From the NCBI RefSeq assembly GCF_019857185.1, contig NZ_JAHWXP010000002.1, positions 496,001 through 560,000 on the forward strand: DNA of 64,000 nucleotides. Direction: 5' to 3'. Made by a program: the position numbers and the translations under genes. Shown here piece by piece: positions 32,255 through 41,071 of the stretch; the first letter of the stretch is position 1, and the number at the start of each line of letters is the position of its first letter. Source of the DNA: Alteriqipengyuania abyssalis (GTDB lineage Bacteria > Pseudomonadota > Alphaproteobacteria > Sphingomonadales > Sphingomonadaceae). Under the pieces are notes generated by a model. The model searched no databases and was not told where the DNA came from. It saw nothing but the letters and a program-made list of their open reading frames with translations.

Positions 32255-34177
32255 ATGTCTGAACGTCCCGAAACGCCCCTGCTCGACCAGGTCAATCTTC
32301 CCGCCGACCTCCGGAAACTCGAGCGCGGCAAGCTGCGCCAGCTGGCCGACGAATTGCGCACCGAAATGATCGATGCGGTCGGCACCACCGGCGGGCACCT
32401 GGGCTCCGGGCTCGGCGTCGTCGAGCTGACCGTGGCGATCCACTACGTGTTCAACACCCCCGAGGACCGGCTGATCTGGGACGTCGGCCACCAGTGCTAC
32501 CCGCACAAGATCCTGACCGGGCGGCGGGACCGGATCCGCACGCTGCGCCAGGGCGGTGGCCTGTCGGGCTTCACCAAGCGCACCGAGAGCGAATACGACC
32601 CCTTCGGCGCGGCGCATTCCTCGACCTCGATCTCGGCCGCGCTGGGCTTCGCGGTCGCCAACAAGCTGCAGGACAAGCCGGGCCGCGGGATCGCGGTGAT
32701 CGGCGACGGCGCGATGAGCGCCGGCATGGCCTACGAGGCGATGAACAATGCCGAGCAGGCGGGGAACCGGCTGGTCGTGATCCTTAACGACAACGACATG
32801 TCGATCGCGCCGCCGGTCGGCGGCCTCTCCGCCTATCTCGCGCGCGTGGTTTCCAGCGGCGAATATCTCGGCCTGCGCAGCCTTGCCTCCAAGGTCGCCA
32901 AGAAGATGCACCGCCGCATCCATTCCTCGCTCGGCAAGGCGGAGGAATTCACCCGCGGCATGGTCACCGGGGGCACGCTGTTCGAGGAGCTGGGGTTCTA
33001 CTACGTCGGCCCGATCGACGGGCACAATCTCGACCACCTGCTGCCGGTGCTGGAGAACGTGCGCGACAGCGAACAGGGCCCGGTGCTGATCCACGTGGTG
33101 ACCGAGAAGGGCAAGGGCTACAAGTTCGCCGAGCAGTCGGCGGACAAGTACCACGGCGTGTCCAAGTTCGACGTCATCACCGGCGAGCAGAAGAAGAGCA
33201 AGGGCGGGCCGCCCAACTACCAGAACGTGTTCGGCGAAACCCTCGCCAAGCTGGCCGAGACGGACGAGCGGATCGTCGCGATCACCGCCGCCATGCCGAG
33301 CGGCACGGGCGTCGACAAGTTCGCGGCTGCGCATCCGGATCGCAGCTTCGACGTCGGCATCGCCGAACAGCACGGGGTGACCTTCGCCGCCGGCCTCGCC
33401 GCGCAGGGCATGCGGCCCTTCGCCGCGATCTATTCGACCTTCCTCCAGCGCGCCTACGACCAGGTGGTCCACGATGTCGCGATCCAGAACCTGCCGGTGC
33501 GCTTCGCGATCGACCGCGCGGGACTGGTCGGCGCGGACGGCGCGACCCACGCGGGCAGCTTCGACGTCACCTATCTCGCCACGCTGCCCAATATGGTGGT
33601 GATGGCCGCCGCCGACGAGGCGGAGCTGGCGCACATGACCTACACCGCCGCCGAATACGACGACGGGCCCATCGCTTTCCGCTATCCGCGCGGCTCGGGC
33701 ACCGGCGTCGAGATCCCCGAGAAGCTGGAAAAGCTGGAGATCGGCAAGGGCCGCATCGTCAAGCACGGCAGCAAGGTCGCGATCCTCTCGCTCGGCACGC
33801 GTCTGGGCGAAGCGCTCGACGCGGCGGAGCAGCTGGAGGCACGCGGCCTGTCGACCACCGTGGCCGACATGCGCTTCGCCAAGCCGCTCGACACCGCGCT
33901 GATCGAGAAGGCGATGCGCGATCACGATGTCGTGGTGACGATCGAGGAGGCCGCGATCGGCGGGCTCGGCGCGCACGTGCTGACCTTCGCCAGCGATTCC
34001 GGCCTGCTCGACGAAGGGCTCAAAGTGCGCACCATGCGTCTGCCCGATATCTTCCAGGACCAGGACGACCCGAAGAAGCAGTACGACGAGGCCGGGCTCA
34101 ACGCCGCGAACATCCTCGACACCGTGCTGGCTGCGCTGCGCCACAATTCGGCAGGGGTCGAAGAGGCGCGGGCCTAG
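32255..34177 (+). CDS. dxs: 1-Deoxy-D-xylulose-5-phosphate synthase
   Basis: Thiamine diphosphate enzyme of 640 residues that condenses pyruvate and glyceraldehyde 3-phosphate in the first step of the methylerythritol phosphate pathway, feeding carotenoid, quinone and bacteriochlorophyll synthesis. Landmarks: [58 protein letters not shown] and [13 protein letters not shown]-x-T-H-A-G. The start M-S-E-R-P-E-T-P is the common one; TTG at 32213 or ATG at 32246 are possible. It starts 48 bases after zur. Confidence 0.96.
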   Translation: MSERPETPLLDQVNLPADLRKLERGKLRQLADELRTEMIDAVGTTGGHLGSGLGVVELTVAIHYVFNTPEDRLIWDVGHQCYPHKILTGRRDRIRTLRQGGGLSGFTKRTESEYDPFGAAHSSTSISAALGFAVANKLQDKPGRGIAVIGDGAMSAGMAYEAMNNAEQAGNRLVVILNDNDMSIAPPVGGLSAYLARVVSSGEYLGLRSLASKVAKKMHRRIHSSLGKAEEFTRGMVTGGTLFEELGFYYVGPIDGHNLDHLLPVLENVRDSEQGPVLIHVVTEKGKGYKFAEQSADKYHGVSKFDVITGEQKKSKGGPPNYQNVFGETLAKLAETDERIVAITAAMPSGTGVDKFAAAHPDRSFDVGIAEQHGVTFAAGLAAQGMRPFAAIYSTFLQRAYDQVVHDVAIQNLPVRFAIDRAGLVGADGATHAGSFDVTYLATLPNMVVMAAADEAELAHMTYTAAEYDDGPIAFRYPRGSGTGVEIPEKLEKLEIGKGRIVKHGSKVAILSLGTRLGEALDAAEQLEARGLSTTVADMRFAKPLDTALIEKAMRDHDVVVTIEEAAIGGLGAHVLTFASDSGLLDEGLKVRTMRLPDIFQDQDDPKKQYDEAGLNAANILDTVLAALRHNSAGVEEARA

Positions 34178-34184
34178 AGCGCGA

Positions 34185-34862
34185 ATGATGGCGGCACCCG
34201 GCGAACTGACCGACCGGGAGCGCGCCATCCTCGGCCTGCTGGCCGAAGGGCACACCGTCAAAAGCGCGATCGCGCATACCGGCGACAGCGAAGCGGCGGC
34301 CAACGAACTGCTGCGCAGCGCCCGGCGCAAGCTGGGCGTGGGCAGCAGCCGCGAGGCCGCGCGGATCTACGCCGCCCAGAAAAATCGTGACGAGATTTCC
34401 GTGATGGACGGGGCCGCCCCGCGGCGGTCAAGACCGTGGCCGTTCATCATTGGAGGCATTATCGTGGCACTGACCGTTCTCATCATACTCATGGCGTCCG
34501 GCAGCCTGTCGACGGGCGGCAAGCCTGCGGCTTCGGGTTCGACCGCGCCGCAAGTCGTATCGAGCAGCCCGGCAGACGGCGGGGTCGTCGAACCCGGTCC
34601 TTTCACGCTGTCGGTCACGTTCGATCGCGAAATGCGGCGCGACAGCTTCAGCTTCGCGACCGGTCCGGAGAACGCGCCGCCGCAATGCGATGGCAATGTG
34701 CGGGCGTCCGACGACGGGCGGACCTTCTCGATGGAGTGTGTCGCCGCGCCCGGGCAGCGGTATGTGATCTGGGCCAATCACGGCAGCTTCATGAATTTCC
34801 GCTCCGCCGAAACCGGCATGTCGGCCATGCCGTACCGGATCGCATTTTCGTCCACGCGCTGA
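34185..34862 (+). CDS. Membrane-anchored LuxR-type HTH protein with outside Ig-like domain
   Basis: Protein of 225 residues with an uncommon order of parts. Residues 6-65 form a LuxR/GerE-type helix-turn-helix (L-T-D-R-E-R-A-I-L-G-L-L-A-E-G, ending in A-R-R-K-L-G-V-G-S-S-R-E-A-A-R). A basic stretch R-R-S-R-P precedes one transmembrane helix at about 86-104. The rest, outside, matches a Big_5/SbsA Ig-like domain: S-S-S-P-A-D-G-G-V-V-x-P-G-P-F-T-L-S-V-T-F-D-R-E-M, with two cysteines that could pair. The layout resembles a ToxR-like one-component regulator, but function is inference. It starts 7 bases after the dxs stop, so it may be cotranscribed. Either of two adjacent ATG codons may start it. 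Confidence 0.75.
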   Translation: MMAAPGELTDRERAILGLLAEGHTVKSAIAHTGDSEAAANELLRSARRKLGVGSSREAARIYAAQKNRDEISVMDGAAPRRSRPWPFIIGGIIVALTVLIILMASGSLSTGGKPAASGSTAPQVVSSSPADGGVVEPGPFTLSVTFDREMRRDSFSFATGPENAPPQCDGNVRASDDGRTFSMECVAAPGQRYVIWANHGSFMNFRSAETGMSAMPYRIAFSSTR

Positions 34863-35052
34863 GCTTGCCGACAAACGCTGTCGGGGCCGCGCCGGGCCAT
34901 CACCCGGCGGGGGAGGCGAACCGGAGCGGGCGCACGCGCGCCTTGCGTCCCTGCCGAAAAGGCGAGGCGGGCTATAGACTTATATCTGACCGACCTTTGC
35001 TGTAGAAGGTATGCAGCCTTGCGCTGCTAGGCGCCTCTGGGGAGATGGTTTG

Positions 35053-37638
35053 ATGAGTGATATCCAGTATATTGTCGAGGATGGATCGCGCACTCTGGTG
35101 CCTACGCCGCCGCCGCCCTCCAGCAATTATACCTACTCGATCGGAGCCCGCTTCCAGCTTGCCATGCCGGACGGCGGAACGGTCGTCTTCTACGAGCTCA
35201 CCCGGTCGCGCAACGAATCGCCTGACGTCTATCATACTCTGTATGTGCAGCGTTACGATGCGGCCGGAAATGCCCTGGGCGGACCGACGCAGGTCGGTAC
35301 GGCAGCGAGCGTGACATTCACCGGATTTTTCGGGCTCACCGGGCAGGTGTTCGAGGACGGCAGTTTCGCGTTCCAGGTGTCGCAAGTGACCAACCAGCCG
35401 CGGTACATCTTCGACTTTGCGCCCGATGGCACTTTTCTGCACCAATATACTTGGCCGGCCTTCGCCTCCGATCTGACGGACATGATCCGGCTCGATGATG
35501 GGTCGCTACAGGTCTATTACGACTATCTCGTGCGAACCGAGCAAGGGGTCGAGACCCGGGACGTTCGCGTCGCGATTCTCGACGATGGCACCACCACCAC
35601 TCGCAACCTCGTCTCCGACCCTTCGGGCGTTCAGCAATATGTGCGGGCGGCGGAGCTGGGCAGCGGCGCCTTTGTCATCTGGCTGGATGCCGGGCCGCAG
35701 GGCGGCAATGGCACCTTCAACCTGGTGGGCGAGCGCGTCGATGAATCGGGCGTGCGCGTGGGCACCAGCTTCACCATCGCAACCGGCATCGCACCCTCGG
35801 CGAACACCTACCTGAACGATGTCTTCGCTCTTGCCGACGGCACCGTGGCTGTCGTCTGGGGCGACGAGGGACTGCATGTCCGCCGCTACGGAACCGATGG
35901 ACAGCCGGTCGGAACCGAGGTCGTGGTTCCCGACGTGTCGGGCGGAAGCGTGACGGTGCTGCCCGACGGAACGATCGTCTGGTCCCGTCCGGAGGACGCG
36001 GAGACCGACCGCGCGATCATCCAGCTCTTCGATCCCTCCGGCAATGCCCTGGGCGACCCGTTCTATGCCGCCGAGCAGACCGAGGGGCAGCTTCTGCAGT
36101 ATAATGCCGAGACCGGTCAGCTGTTCATCAACAGCGGCTTTCCGGCGGTGAATACGCAATATGTCTACGACCTTCCCGATCGCTTCTTCGGCACCCCGAA
36201 CCCCGACACGCTGACCGGCGGTGACGGGCGCGACATCCTGCTCGGCTATGAAGACGACGATATTCTCTCCGGCCTGCTCGGCGATGACCAGATCGATGGC
36301 GGCGCGGGGAACGACCAGCTCTTCGGCGGTGGCGGTAACGACAGGCTATGGGGCGAAGCGGGCAACGACCTGCTCGTTGGCGGTCTGGGCGACGATGAAA
36401 TCTTCGGCGGCACCGGCAACGATGTGGCCCGCTTCAGCGGCAACAGCAGCGAGTACTCGATCGAGCGTCTGAGTGACGGGCGGGTGCGGATCACCGGCGC
36501 GGATGGCGTCGATACACTGTCCGATGTGGAGCGTGCGCAGTTCGACGACGGTACGATCAATATCGGCCTGTTCGGCGATCCGACCCTGGCGATCGCAAGC
36601 TTCGGCTATTCGGACGCCGGCGGCGGCTGGGTCAACAACACCATCTATCCGCGCACCGCAGCGGACGTGAACGGAGACGGGCGCGCCGATCTGATCGGTT
36701 TCGGATCGGCAGGCGTGTACGTCGCGCTGGCCGATGCCAATGGCAATTTCGGTGCGGTCACTCTGGCCTATCAGGGCTTCGGCGCGGCCGATGAAGCCGG
36801 TGGCTGGGTCGATGCCAACCGCTATCCGCGCATGCTTGCCGACGTGAACGGCGACGGGAATGCCGACATCGTCGGTTTCGGGGCAGCCGGCACCTATGTC
36901 GCGCTGGCCGATGGCAATGGCGGCTTCGGTGCTACGCTGCTCGCAACGGCCAATTTCGGGACCAACAGCGAAGCCGGCGGCTGGGTCAACGCGGATCGTT
37001 ATCCGCGCGTCATGGGCGATGTGAATGGCGATGGCCGGGCCGATATCGTCGGCTTTGCTGCCAATGGCACCTACGTCGCGCTCGGTCAGGCGAACGGAAC
37101 CTTCGGCGAATACTTCCTCGGCATCGACGCCTTCGGTGAATCGCCCAGCGCAGGCGGCTTCACCAGCAATGATCGCTATCCGCGCACCGTGGCGGACGTG
37201 AATGGCGATGGTCGTGCCGATCTCGTCGGCTTCGGGTCGGCGGGTGCCTTCGTCGCGCTCGGCGAGACGGACGGCACCTTCGGCGACTACTTCCTCGCGA
37301 CCAATGCATTCGGCACCGCCGCGAGCGCGGGGGGGTGGTCCAGCGACGACCTCTTGCCGCGCGAGGTTGCCGATGTGAACGGCGACGGACGGGCCGACAT
37401 CGTCGGGTTCGGCCGTGATGGCGTCTACGTTGCCTATGGCCAGAGCGATGGCACCTTCGGCGCGTGGGAGCAGGCGCTCGAAGCCTTCGGTTCGAGCGAC
37501 AGTGCGGGCGGGTGGAGCAGCAATGATCGCTTCCCGCGAATCGTTGCTGATGTGAACGGCGATGGCCACGCCGACCTGATCGGGTTTGGCGCCGACGGCA
37601 CCTTCGTCTCGCTGAGCAACGACATCGCGGTGTTCTAG
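35053..37638 (+). CDS. Large RTX protein with six FG-GAP/VCBS-like repeats
   Basis: Secreted-type protein of 861 residues. Residues 1-380 are a beta-rich region with repeated phrases like Y-V-Q-R-Y-D-A-A-G-N-A and F-D-P-S-G-N-A-L-G-D-P. Residues about 383-460 hold calcium-binding RTX nonapeptides (G-G-A-G-N-D-Q-L-F, G-G-T-G-N-D type). From about 510 to the end come six near-identical 59-residue units with the calcium-binding D-V-N-G-D-G-R-A-D core and W-V-N-N, F-G-A-type surroundings. There is no N-terminal signal peptide, as expected for type I secretion, but no type I secretion genes are adjacent. GGGGAG precedes the ATG by 7 bases. Likely an adhesin or surface protein; that is inference. 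Confidence 0.88.
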   Translation: MSDIQYIVEDGSRTLVPTPPPPSSNYTYSIGARFQLAMPDGGTVVFYELTRSRNESPDVYHTLYVQRYDAAGNALGGPTQVGTAASVTFTGFFGLTGQVFEDGSFAFQVSQVTNQPRYIFDFAPDGTFLHQYTWPAFASDLTDMIRLDDGSLQVYYDYLVRTEQGVETRDVRVAILDDGTTTTRNLVSDPSGVQQYVRAAELGSGAFVIWLDAGPQGGNGTFNLVGERVDESGVRVGTSFTIATGIAPSANTYLNDVFALADGTVAVVWGDEGLHVRRYGTDGQPVGTEVVVPDVSGGSVTVLPDGTIVWSRPEDAETDRAIIQLFDPSGNALGDPFYAAEQTEGQLLQYNAETGQLFINSGFPAVNTQYVYDLPDRFFGTPNPDTLTGGDGRDILLGYEDDDILSGLLGDDQIDGGAGNDQLFGGGGNDRLWGEAGNDLLVGGLGDDEIFGGTGNDVARFSGNSSEYSIERLSDGRVRITGADGVDTLSDVERAQFDDGTINIGLFGDPTLAIASFGYSDAGGGWVNNTIYPRTAADVNGDGRADLIGFGSAGVYVALADANGNFGAVTLAYQGFGAADEAGGWVDANRYPRMLADVNGDGNADIVGFGAAGTYVALADGNGGFGATLLATANFGTNSEAGGWVNADRYPRVMGDVNGDGRADIVGFAANGTYVALGQANGTFGEYFLGIDAFGESPSAGGFTSNDRYPRTVADVNGDGRADLVGFGSAGAFVALGETDGTFGDYFLATNAFGTAASAGGWSSDDLLPREVADVNGDGRADIVGFGRDGVYVAYGQSDGTFGAWEQALEAFGSSDSAGGWSSNDRFPRIVADVNGDGHADLIGFGADGTFVSLSNDIAVF
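36577..37635 (+). repeat. Six tandem 177-base repeats inside the RTX gene
   Basis: The codons for the A/G-D-V-N-G-D-G core begin at 36661, 36838, 37015, 37192, 37369 and 37546, exactly 177 bases apart with no length change in any of the six units. The DNA has diverged mostly at third codon positions while the frame is kept, indicating old duplication under protein-level selection. Confidence 0.85.
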
Positions 37639-37701
37639 CGGACGCGACTGCGCGCTGGCGTAGCGGTTTACGAACCGGCGGACAGCGCGCTAGGCAGGCG
37701 C

Positions 37702-38499
37702 ATGTCCGTTCTCGACCATAGCGCCACCGGCGCAATCGCCACGCTGACCCTCACCCGGCCGGAGAGCATGAATGCTCTCGGCCAGGCGGGGGACGGCGAT
37801 GCCTTTGCGGCTGCGTGCGACGCGATCAATGCCGATAGCACCATCCGCTGTGCGATCCTGACCGGGGCGGGGCGTGCGTTCAGCGCGGGCGGCGATGTGA
37901 AGGCGATGCAGAACCGCACCGGCAATTTCGCCGGATCGCCGGTGACCATCGCCGACGGCTATCGCGACAATATCCACCGCATCCTGCGCGCGCTGCACGG
38001 CCTGCGCGTTCCGCTGATCGCGGCGATCAACGGCCCGGCGATCGGGCTGGGCTGCGATCTCGCCTGCCTTGCCGACATGCGCATCGCGAGCAGCAGCGCG
38101 AAGTTCGGCGTGACCTTTCTCAAGCTCGGTCTGGTGCCGGGCGACGGCGGCACGTGGCTGCTGCCGCGCGTGATCGGCGATGCGCGCGCGGCGGAGCTGT
38201 TCTTCACCGGCGATGTGATCGACGCGGCCACCGCGCAGGATTGGGGTCTGGTCAGCCGGGTGGTCGAACCCGACGCGCTGATGGAACAGGCGCAGACGCT
38301 CGCCGCCAAGGTTGCCGCCATGCCGCCCGCCGCGCTGCGGCAGACCAAGATGCTGCTGCGCCAGTCGCGCGGGTTGAGCTATGACGGCGCGCTCGAACTC
38401 GCGGCCAATACGCAGGGGCTGATGCACCACACGGCGGATCACGCGGAAGGCGTCGCCGCGCTGCTGGAAAAGCGCGGGGCCGATTTCAGGGGCGAGTAG
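37702..38499 (+). CDS. Enoyl-CoA hydratase/isomerase family protein
   Basis: Crotonase-fold enzyme of 265 residues. The oxyanion-hole segments G-A-G-R-A-F-S-A-G-G-D-V-K and I-N-G-P-A-I-G-L-G-C-D-L-A-C-L-A-D are clear. The glutamate usual in hydratases at the second catalytic position appears as L-G-L-V-P-G-D-G-G-T-W-L-L-P, where D replaces E, a variation found in isomerase-type members. Substrate and reaction are therefore uncertain, with fatty acid or branched-chain oxidation as the general area. It is alone on this strand, convergent with the NnrU gene. Confidence 0.88.
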   Translation: MSVLDHSATGAIATLTLTRPESMNALGQAGDGDAFAAACDAINADSTIRCAILTGAGRAFSAGGDVKAMQNRTGNFAGSPVTIADGYRDNIHRILRALHGLRVPLIAAINGPAIGLGCDLACLADMRIASSSAKFGVTFLKLGLVPGDGGTWLLPRVIGDARAAELFFTGDVIDAATAQDWGLVSRVVEPDALMEQAQTLAAKVAAMPPAALRQTKMLLRQSRGLSYDGALELAANTQGLMHHTADHAEGVAALLEKRGADFRGE

Positions 38500-38517
38500 C
38501 TGTTGCTCGCGGGGCGC

Positions 38518-39186
38518 TCAGACCCAGCGCCATACGCCTGCATCCATCGTGTGCCACCAGGTCGCGCCCAGCCAGATTGCGATACCGCCGATCCATGGCA
38601 CGATCCCGACAGAGAAGATGCGGCCGAGGCGGGGCCAGTAGCTGGTGTTCGCCTCCCACTGCCGCCAGGCATCGCCCATCAGCAGCTCCTTCTTGCGGTC
38701 CTGCAGGCGTGCGCCGACCAGTGCGAGCACTCCGATCGCGAGGGCGACCACCACGGTGCGCGATGTCGGTGCGGCGATCAGGTGCGCGAACGCCCACAGG
38801 CCGAAGCCCCACATCATCGGGTGGCGGGTGACCTTGAAGACGCCCGACGGCGCCTGCAGCGCGGCCTTCTCCGCGCCCGGGGCGGGCAGGGCCGGATTGC
38901 CGATCAGCGAACCCGCGAACAGCACCAGCGCCAGCAGCGTGATGATGCTCGCCGCGATCCACACGCCGTCGCCATAGCCGCCCCATAGCGGCGCGCCCGC
39001 AGGCGTGGCGACGAAGGCGAAATACATCCACGCCATCGTGGCGGCGCTGACCAGCGAATAGGCGATCATGAAGCCGCCATCGCCCAGCAGGCGGACCATC
39101 GGCGCGCGTAAGGGGTGCGACATAACGAAATGCGTGCCGACGAAGGCGATGCTTGCGGCTATCAGCGAAATCAGCGGGTCGACCAT
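38518..39186 (-). CDS. NnrU family membrane protein
   Basis: Integral membrane protein of 222 residues with about six hydrophobic helices. The NnrU signature is visible: T-H-F-V-M-S-H-P-L-R and, later, V-T-R-H-P-M-M-W-G-F-G-L-W-A-F-A-H-L, with conserved histidines. NnrU-like proteins relate to the isoprenylcysteine methyltransferase fold; one group is linked to denitrification, but no nitrogen-oxide genes are present here, so the name describes the family only. AGGGAGG lies 7 bases before the chosen start at 39186, which ends any longer reading into the FKBP gene region. Confidence 0.87.
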   Translation of the reverse strand: MVDPLISLIAASIAFVGTHFVMSHPLRAPMVRLLGDGGFMIAYSLVSAATMAWMYFAFVATPAGAPLWGGYGDGVWIAASIITLLALVLFAGSLIGNPALPAPGAEKAALQAPSGVFKVTRHPMMWGFGLWAFAHLIAAPTSRTVVVALAIGVLALVGARLQDRKKELLMGDAWRQWEANTSYWPRLGRIFSVGIVPWIGGIAIWLGATWWHTMDAGVWRWV

Positions 39187-39212
39187 CACAATCCCTCCCT
39201 GCGCCAATGCGG

Positions 39213-39692
39213 CTATTCGATACCGAGCAATTCCACCTTGAAGACCAGCGTCGCATTGCCCGGGATCGGGCCCTTGCCGACCGGGCCATAGGCCAGATCC
39301 GCCGGGGTATAGAGTTCGATCGTATCGCCCACCCCCATCTGCGGAATCGCGAGCTGCCATGCCTTCACCAGCCGCCCGAGCGGGAAGGTCGCGGGTTCGC
39401 CCCGGTCGTAGGAGCTGTCGAACTGCGTCCCGTCGAGCAGACGCCCGGCATAGTGCACGGTGACCGTATCCTCGACCGTCGGCTTCGGCCCGCTGCCGTC
39501 CCCGGCGAGGCGACGCCACTTGAGCCCGCCGGGCAACACCTGCCAGCCGTCCTCCGCCTTCAGCTCGGCAATCGCGGCCTGCTGCCGGTTGTGCCACGCG
39601 AGATCGTGCGCGGGCTGGTCGGTCGCGGCGTCATCCTGCGCAATGGCCGCGCAGGGCAGCGCCAGCGCTGCGAGGGCGAGCGCGATCCTCAC
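39213..39692 (-). CDS. FKBP-type peptidyl-prolyl isomerase, exported
   Basis: Protein of 159 residues with a signal peptide (A-L-A-A-L-A-L-P-C-A-A-I-A-Q), so it acts in the periplasm as a proline isomerase and folding helper. The FKBP core has V-T-V-H-Y-A-G-R-L-L-D-G-T-Q-F-D-S-S-Y-D-R-G-E-P-A and Q-M-G-V-G-D-T-I-E-L-Y-T-P-A-D-L-A-Y-G-P. The usual G-W-x-x-A-I binding wall reads A-W-Q-L-A-I. The start is GTG, overlapping the stop of the amidohydrolase gene by 4 bases (GTGA), so it is the third gene of a coupled minus-strand operon. Confidence 0.92.
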   Translation of the reverse strand: MRIALALAALALPCAAIAQDDAATDQPAHDLAWHNRQQAAIAELKAEDGWQVLPGGLKWRRLAGDGSGPKPTVEDTVTVHYAGRLLDGTQFDSSYDRGEPATFPLGRLVKAWQLAIPQMGVGDTIELYTPADLAYGPVGKGPIPGNATLVFKVELLGIE

Positions 39693-41071
39693 CAGTCGTA
39701 GGCCTGTGGCAGATCGGCTTCGTTCAGATCGCGATAGCGTTCGCGCAGGCCCGACTGGTGGGTGTCAGTCGGTTGGCGGACGCCGTCGATGAACACCGCT
39801 TCGGGCACCGTGCCCACCTCCAGCGGGTCGCCATCCCAGATCACCACATCGGCGGCGGCGTTCTGGCTAAGCGTGCCCAGACGCCCGCCGAAGCCGGAAA
39901 TGCGCGCCGGAATCGAGGTGATCGTGGCCAGCGCCTCGCCCCAGGTCAGGCCTGTGGCACCCGGCACGCGCGACAGCGCGACGAGGTTGCCGGCATACTG
40001 GCGCGCGTTGCGCGGCTGTTCGCCGGTCCCGCCGCTCATCCGCCCGATGGCGACGGTGACACCCGCATCGCGCATCCGCCCGATATTACTCTGCGTCGCA
40101 GCGAGCTGGTCGAACCCGGTCGGCAGATCGTCGAGCGGGTCGGCGATCACCGGGACATTGGCGGCGGCGATCTCGTTCGCGACCAGCCAGCCCTCGCTCG
40201 CGCCGAGGATGACGAGGTCGAGCCGGGGGAAGTCCCGCTTGAGCCTGATTGCCTCGCGAATGTCCGAAGCGCGCTCTGCAACCACATAGAGCGGCTGCTC
40301 GCCGCGCACGACGGGCACCAGTGCGGCCGCATCGAAGCGGGTCAGCAACACGTCGCCCGCCCGCTCGCTGTCGCGGCCCGAGAGGCGCGGGTCGAGCGGA
40401 ACGTCGTCGCCGAAGCTGGTGTCCGAAGGGCGTGCGGTCGCAGCGCCAATGGCAGCGCGATCGCCGTAGGACTGCGCCTCGCGCAGCGCATTGCGCAGCA
40501 GCGCGTGGGCGCTGGTGCGGCTGCCGCCCGAAATGCGTGCGCCGGTCTCGCCCAGATCGACCAGCTGGAACGCGCGCGGACGGGTGACCATGTCCGGATC
40601 GGCCCCCAGATCGATCACCGCACCCTGGCCGCCGAAGATCGAGGCGGAGGGGCGGGTGGAAACGCTTGCCCGGGTGATCCCGTCGGCGCGCGCGACCAGC
40701 ACGTCCTGCGAATTGGGGTTGAGCGCGGTCGACGCGTCGAGCGCGGCGCTGAAGGGCGAATTGCCCGCCGCGGTGTCATTGCTCTCGCTCACGCCATCGA
40801 CATCGGACAGGCCGAGATCGGTGACTGCGGAGAAGATCCCCGGGGTGACCCACTTGCCGGTGCCGTCGATCACTTCGCCGCCCGCTGGCGCGGTGACGCC
40901 AGTGCCCGCCGCGACGATCCGCCCGTTGCGGACCACCACGGTGGCGTTCTCGACCGGTTCGGAGCCGTCGCCGGTTGCGACGGTCGCATTGGTGATGGTG
41001 AAGTCCTGCGCGGCGGCAGGAGCGACAAGGGCGAGCGCGGCGGCGCTGCCCAGCAGAGCGAGGCGGATCAT
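39689..41071 (-). CDS. Amidohydrolase-like protein lacking the metal site
   Basis: Exported protein of 460 residues (signal peptide ending A-P-A-A-A-Q). It shares the amidohydrolase frame with the upstream gene: N-A-T-V-V-V-R-N-G-R-I-V-A-A-G-T-G, V-I-D-G-T-G-K-W-V-T-P-G and, at the end, A-A-D-V-V-I-W-D-G-D-P-L-E-V. Where the active family member has H-S-H after T-P-G-x-I-D-I, this protein has F-S-A-V-T-D-L-G. The later histidine and aspartate ligand positions are also absent (L-Y-V-V-A-E-R-A-S-D and V-A-I-G-R-M-S-G). It should be inactive as a metallohydrolase, perhaps a partner subunit. It overlaps both neighbours by 4 bases. Confidence 0.88.
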   Translation of the reverse strand: MIRLALLGSAAALALVAPAAAQDFTITNATVATGDGSEPVENATVVVRNGRIVAAGTGVTAPAGGEVIDGTGKWVTPGIFSAVTDLGLSDVDGVSESNDTAAGNSPFSAALDASTALNPNSQDVLVARADGITRASVSTRPSASIFGGQGAVIDLGADPDMVTRPRAFQLVDLGETGARISGGSRTSAHALLRNALREAQSYGDRAAIGAATARPSDTSFGDDVPLDPRLSGRDSERAGDVLLTRFDAAALVPVVRGEQPLYVVAERASDIREAIRLKRDFPRLDLVILGASEGWLVANEIAAANVPVIADPLDDLPTGFDQLAATQSNIGRMRDAGVTVAIGRMSGGTGEQPRNARQYAGNLVALSRVPGATGLTWGEALATITSIPARISGFGGRLGTLSQNAAADVVIWDGDPLEVGTVPEAVFIDGVRQPTDTHQSGLRERYRDLNEADLPQAYDW

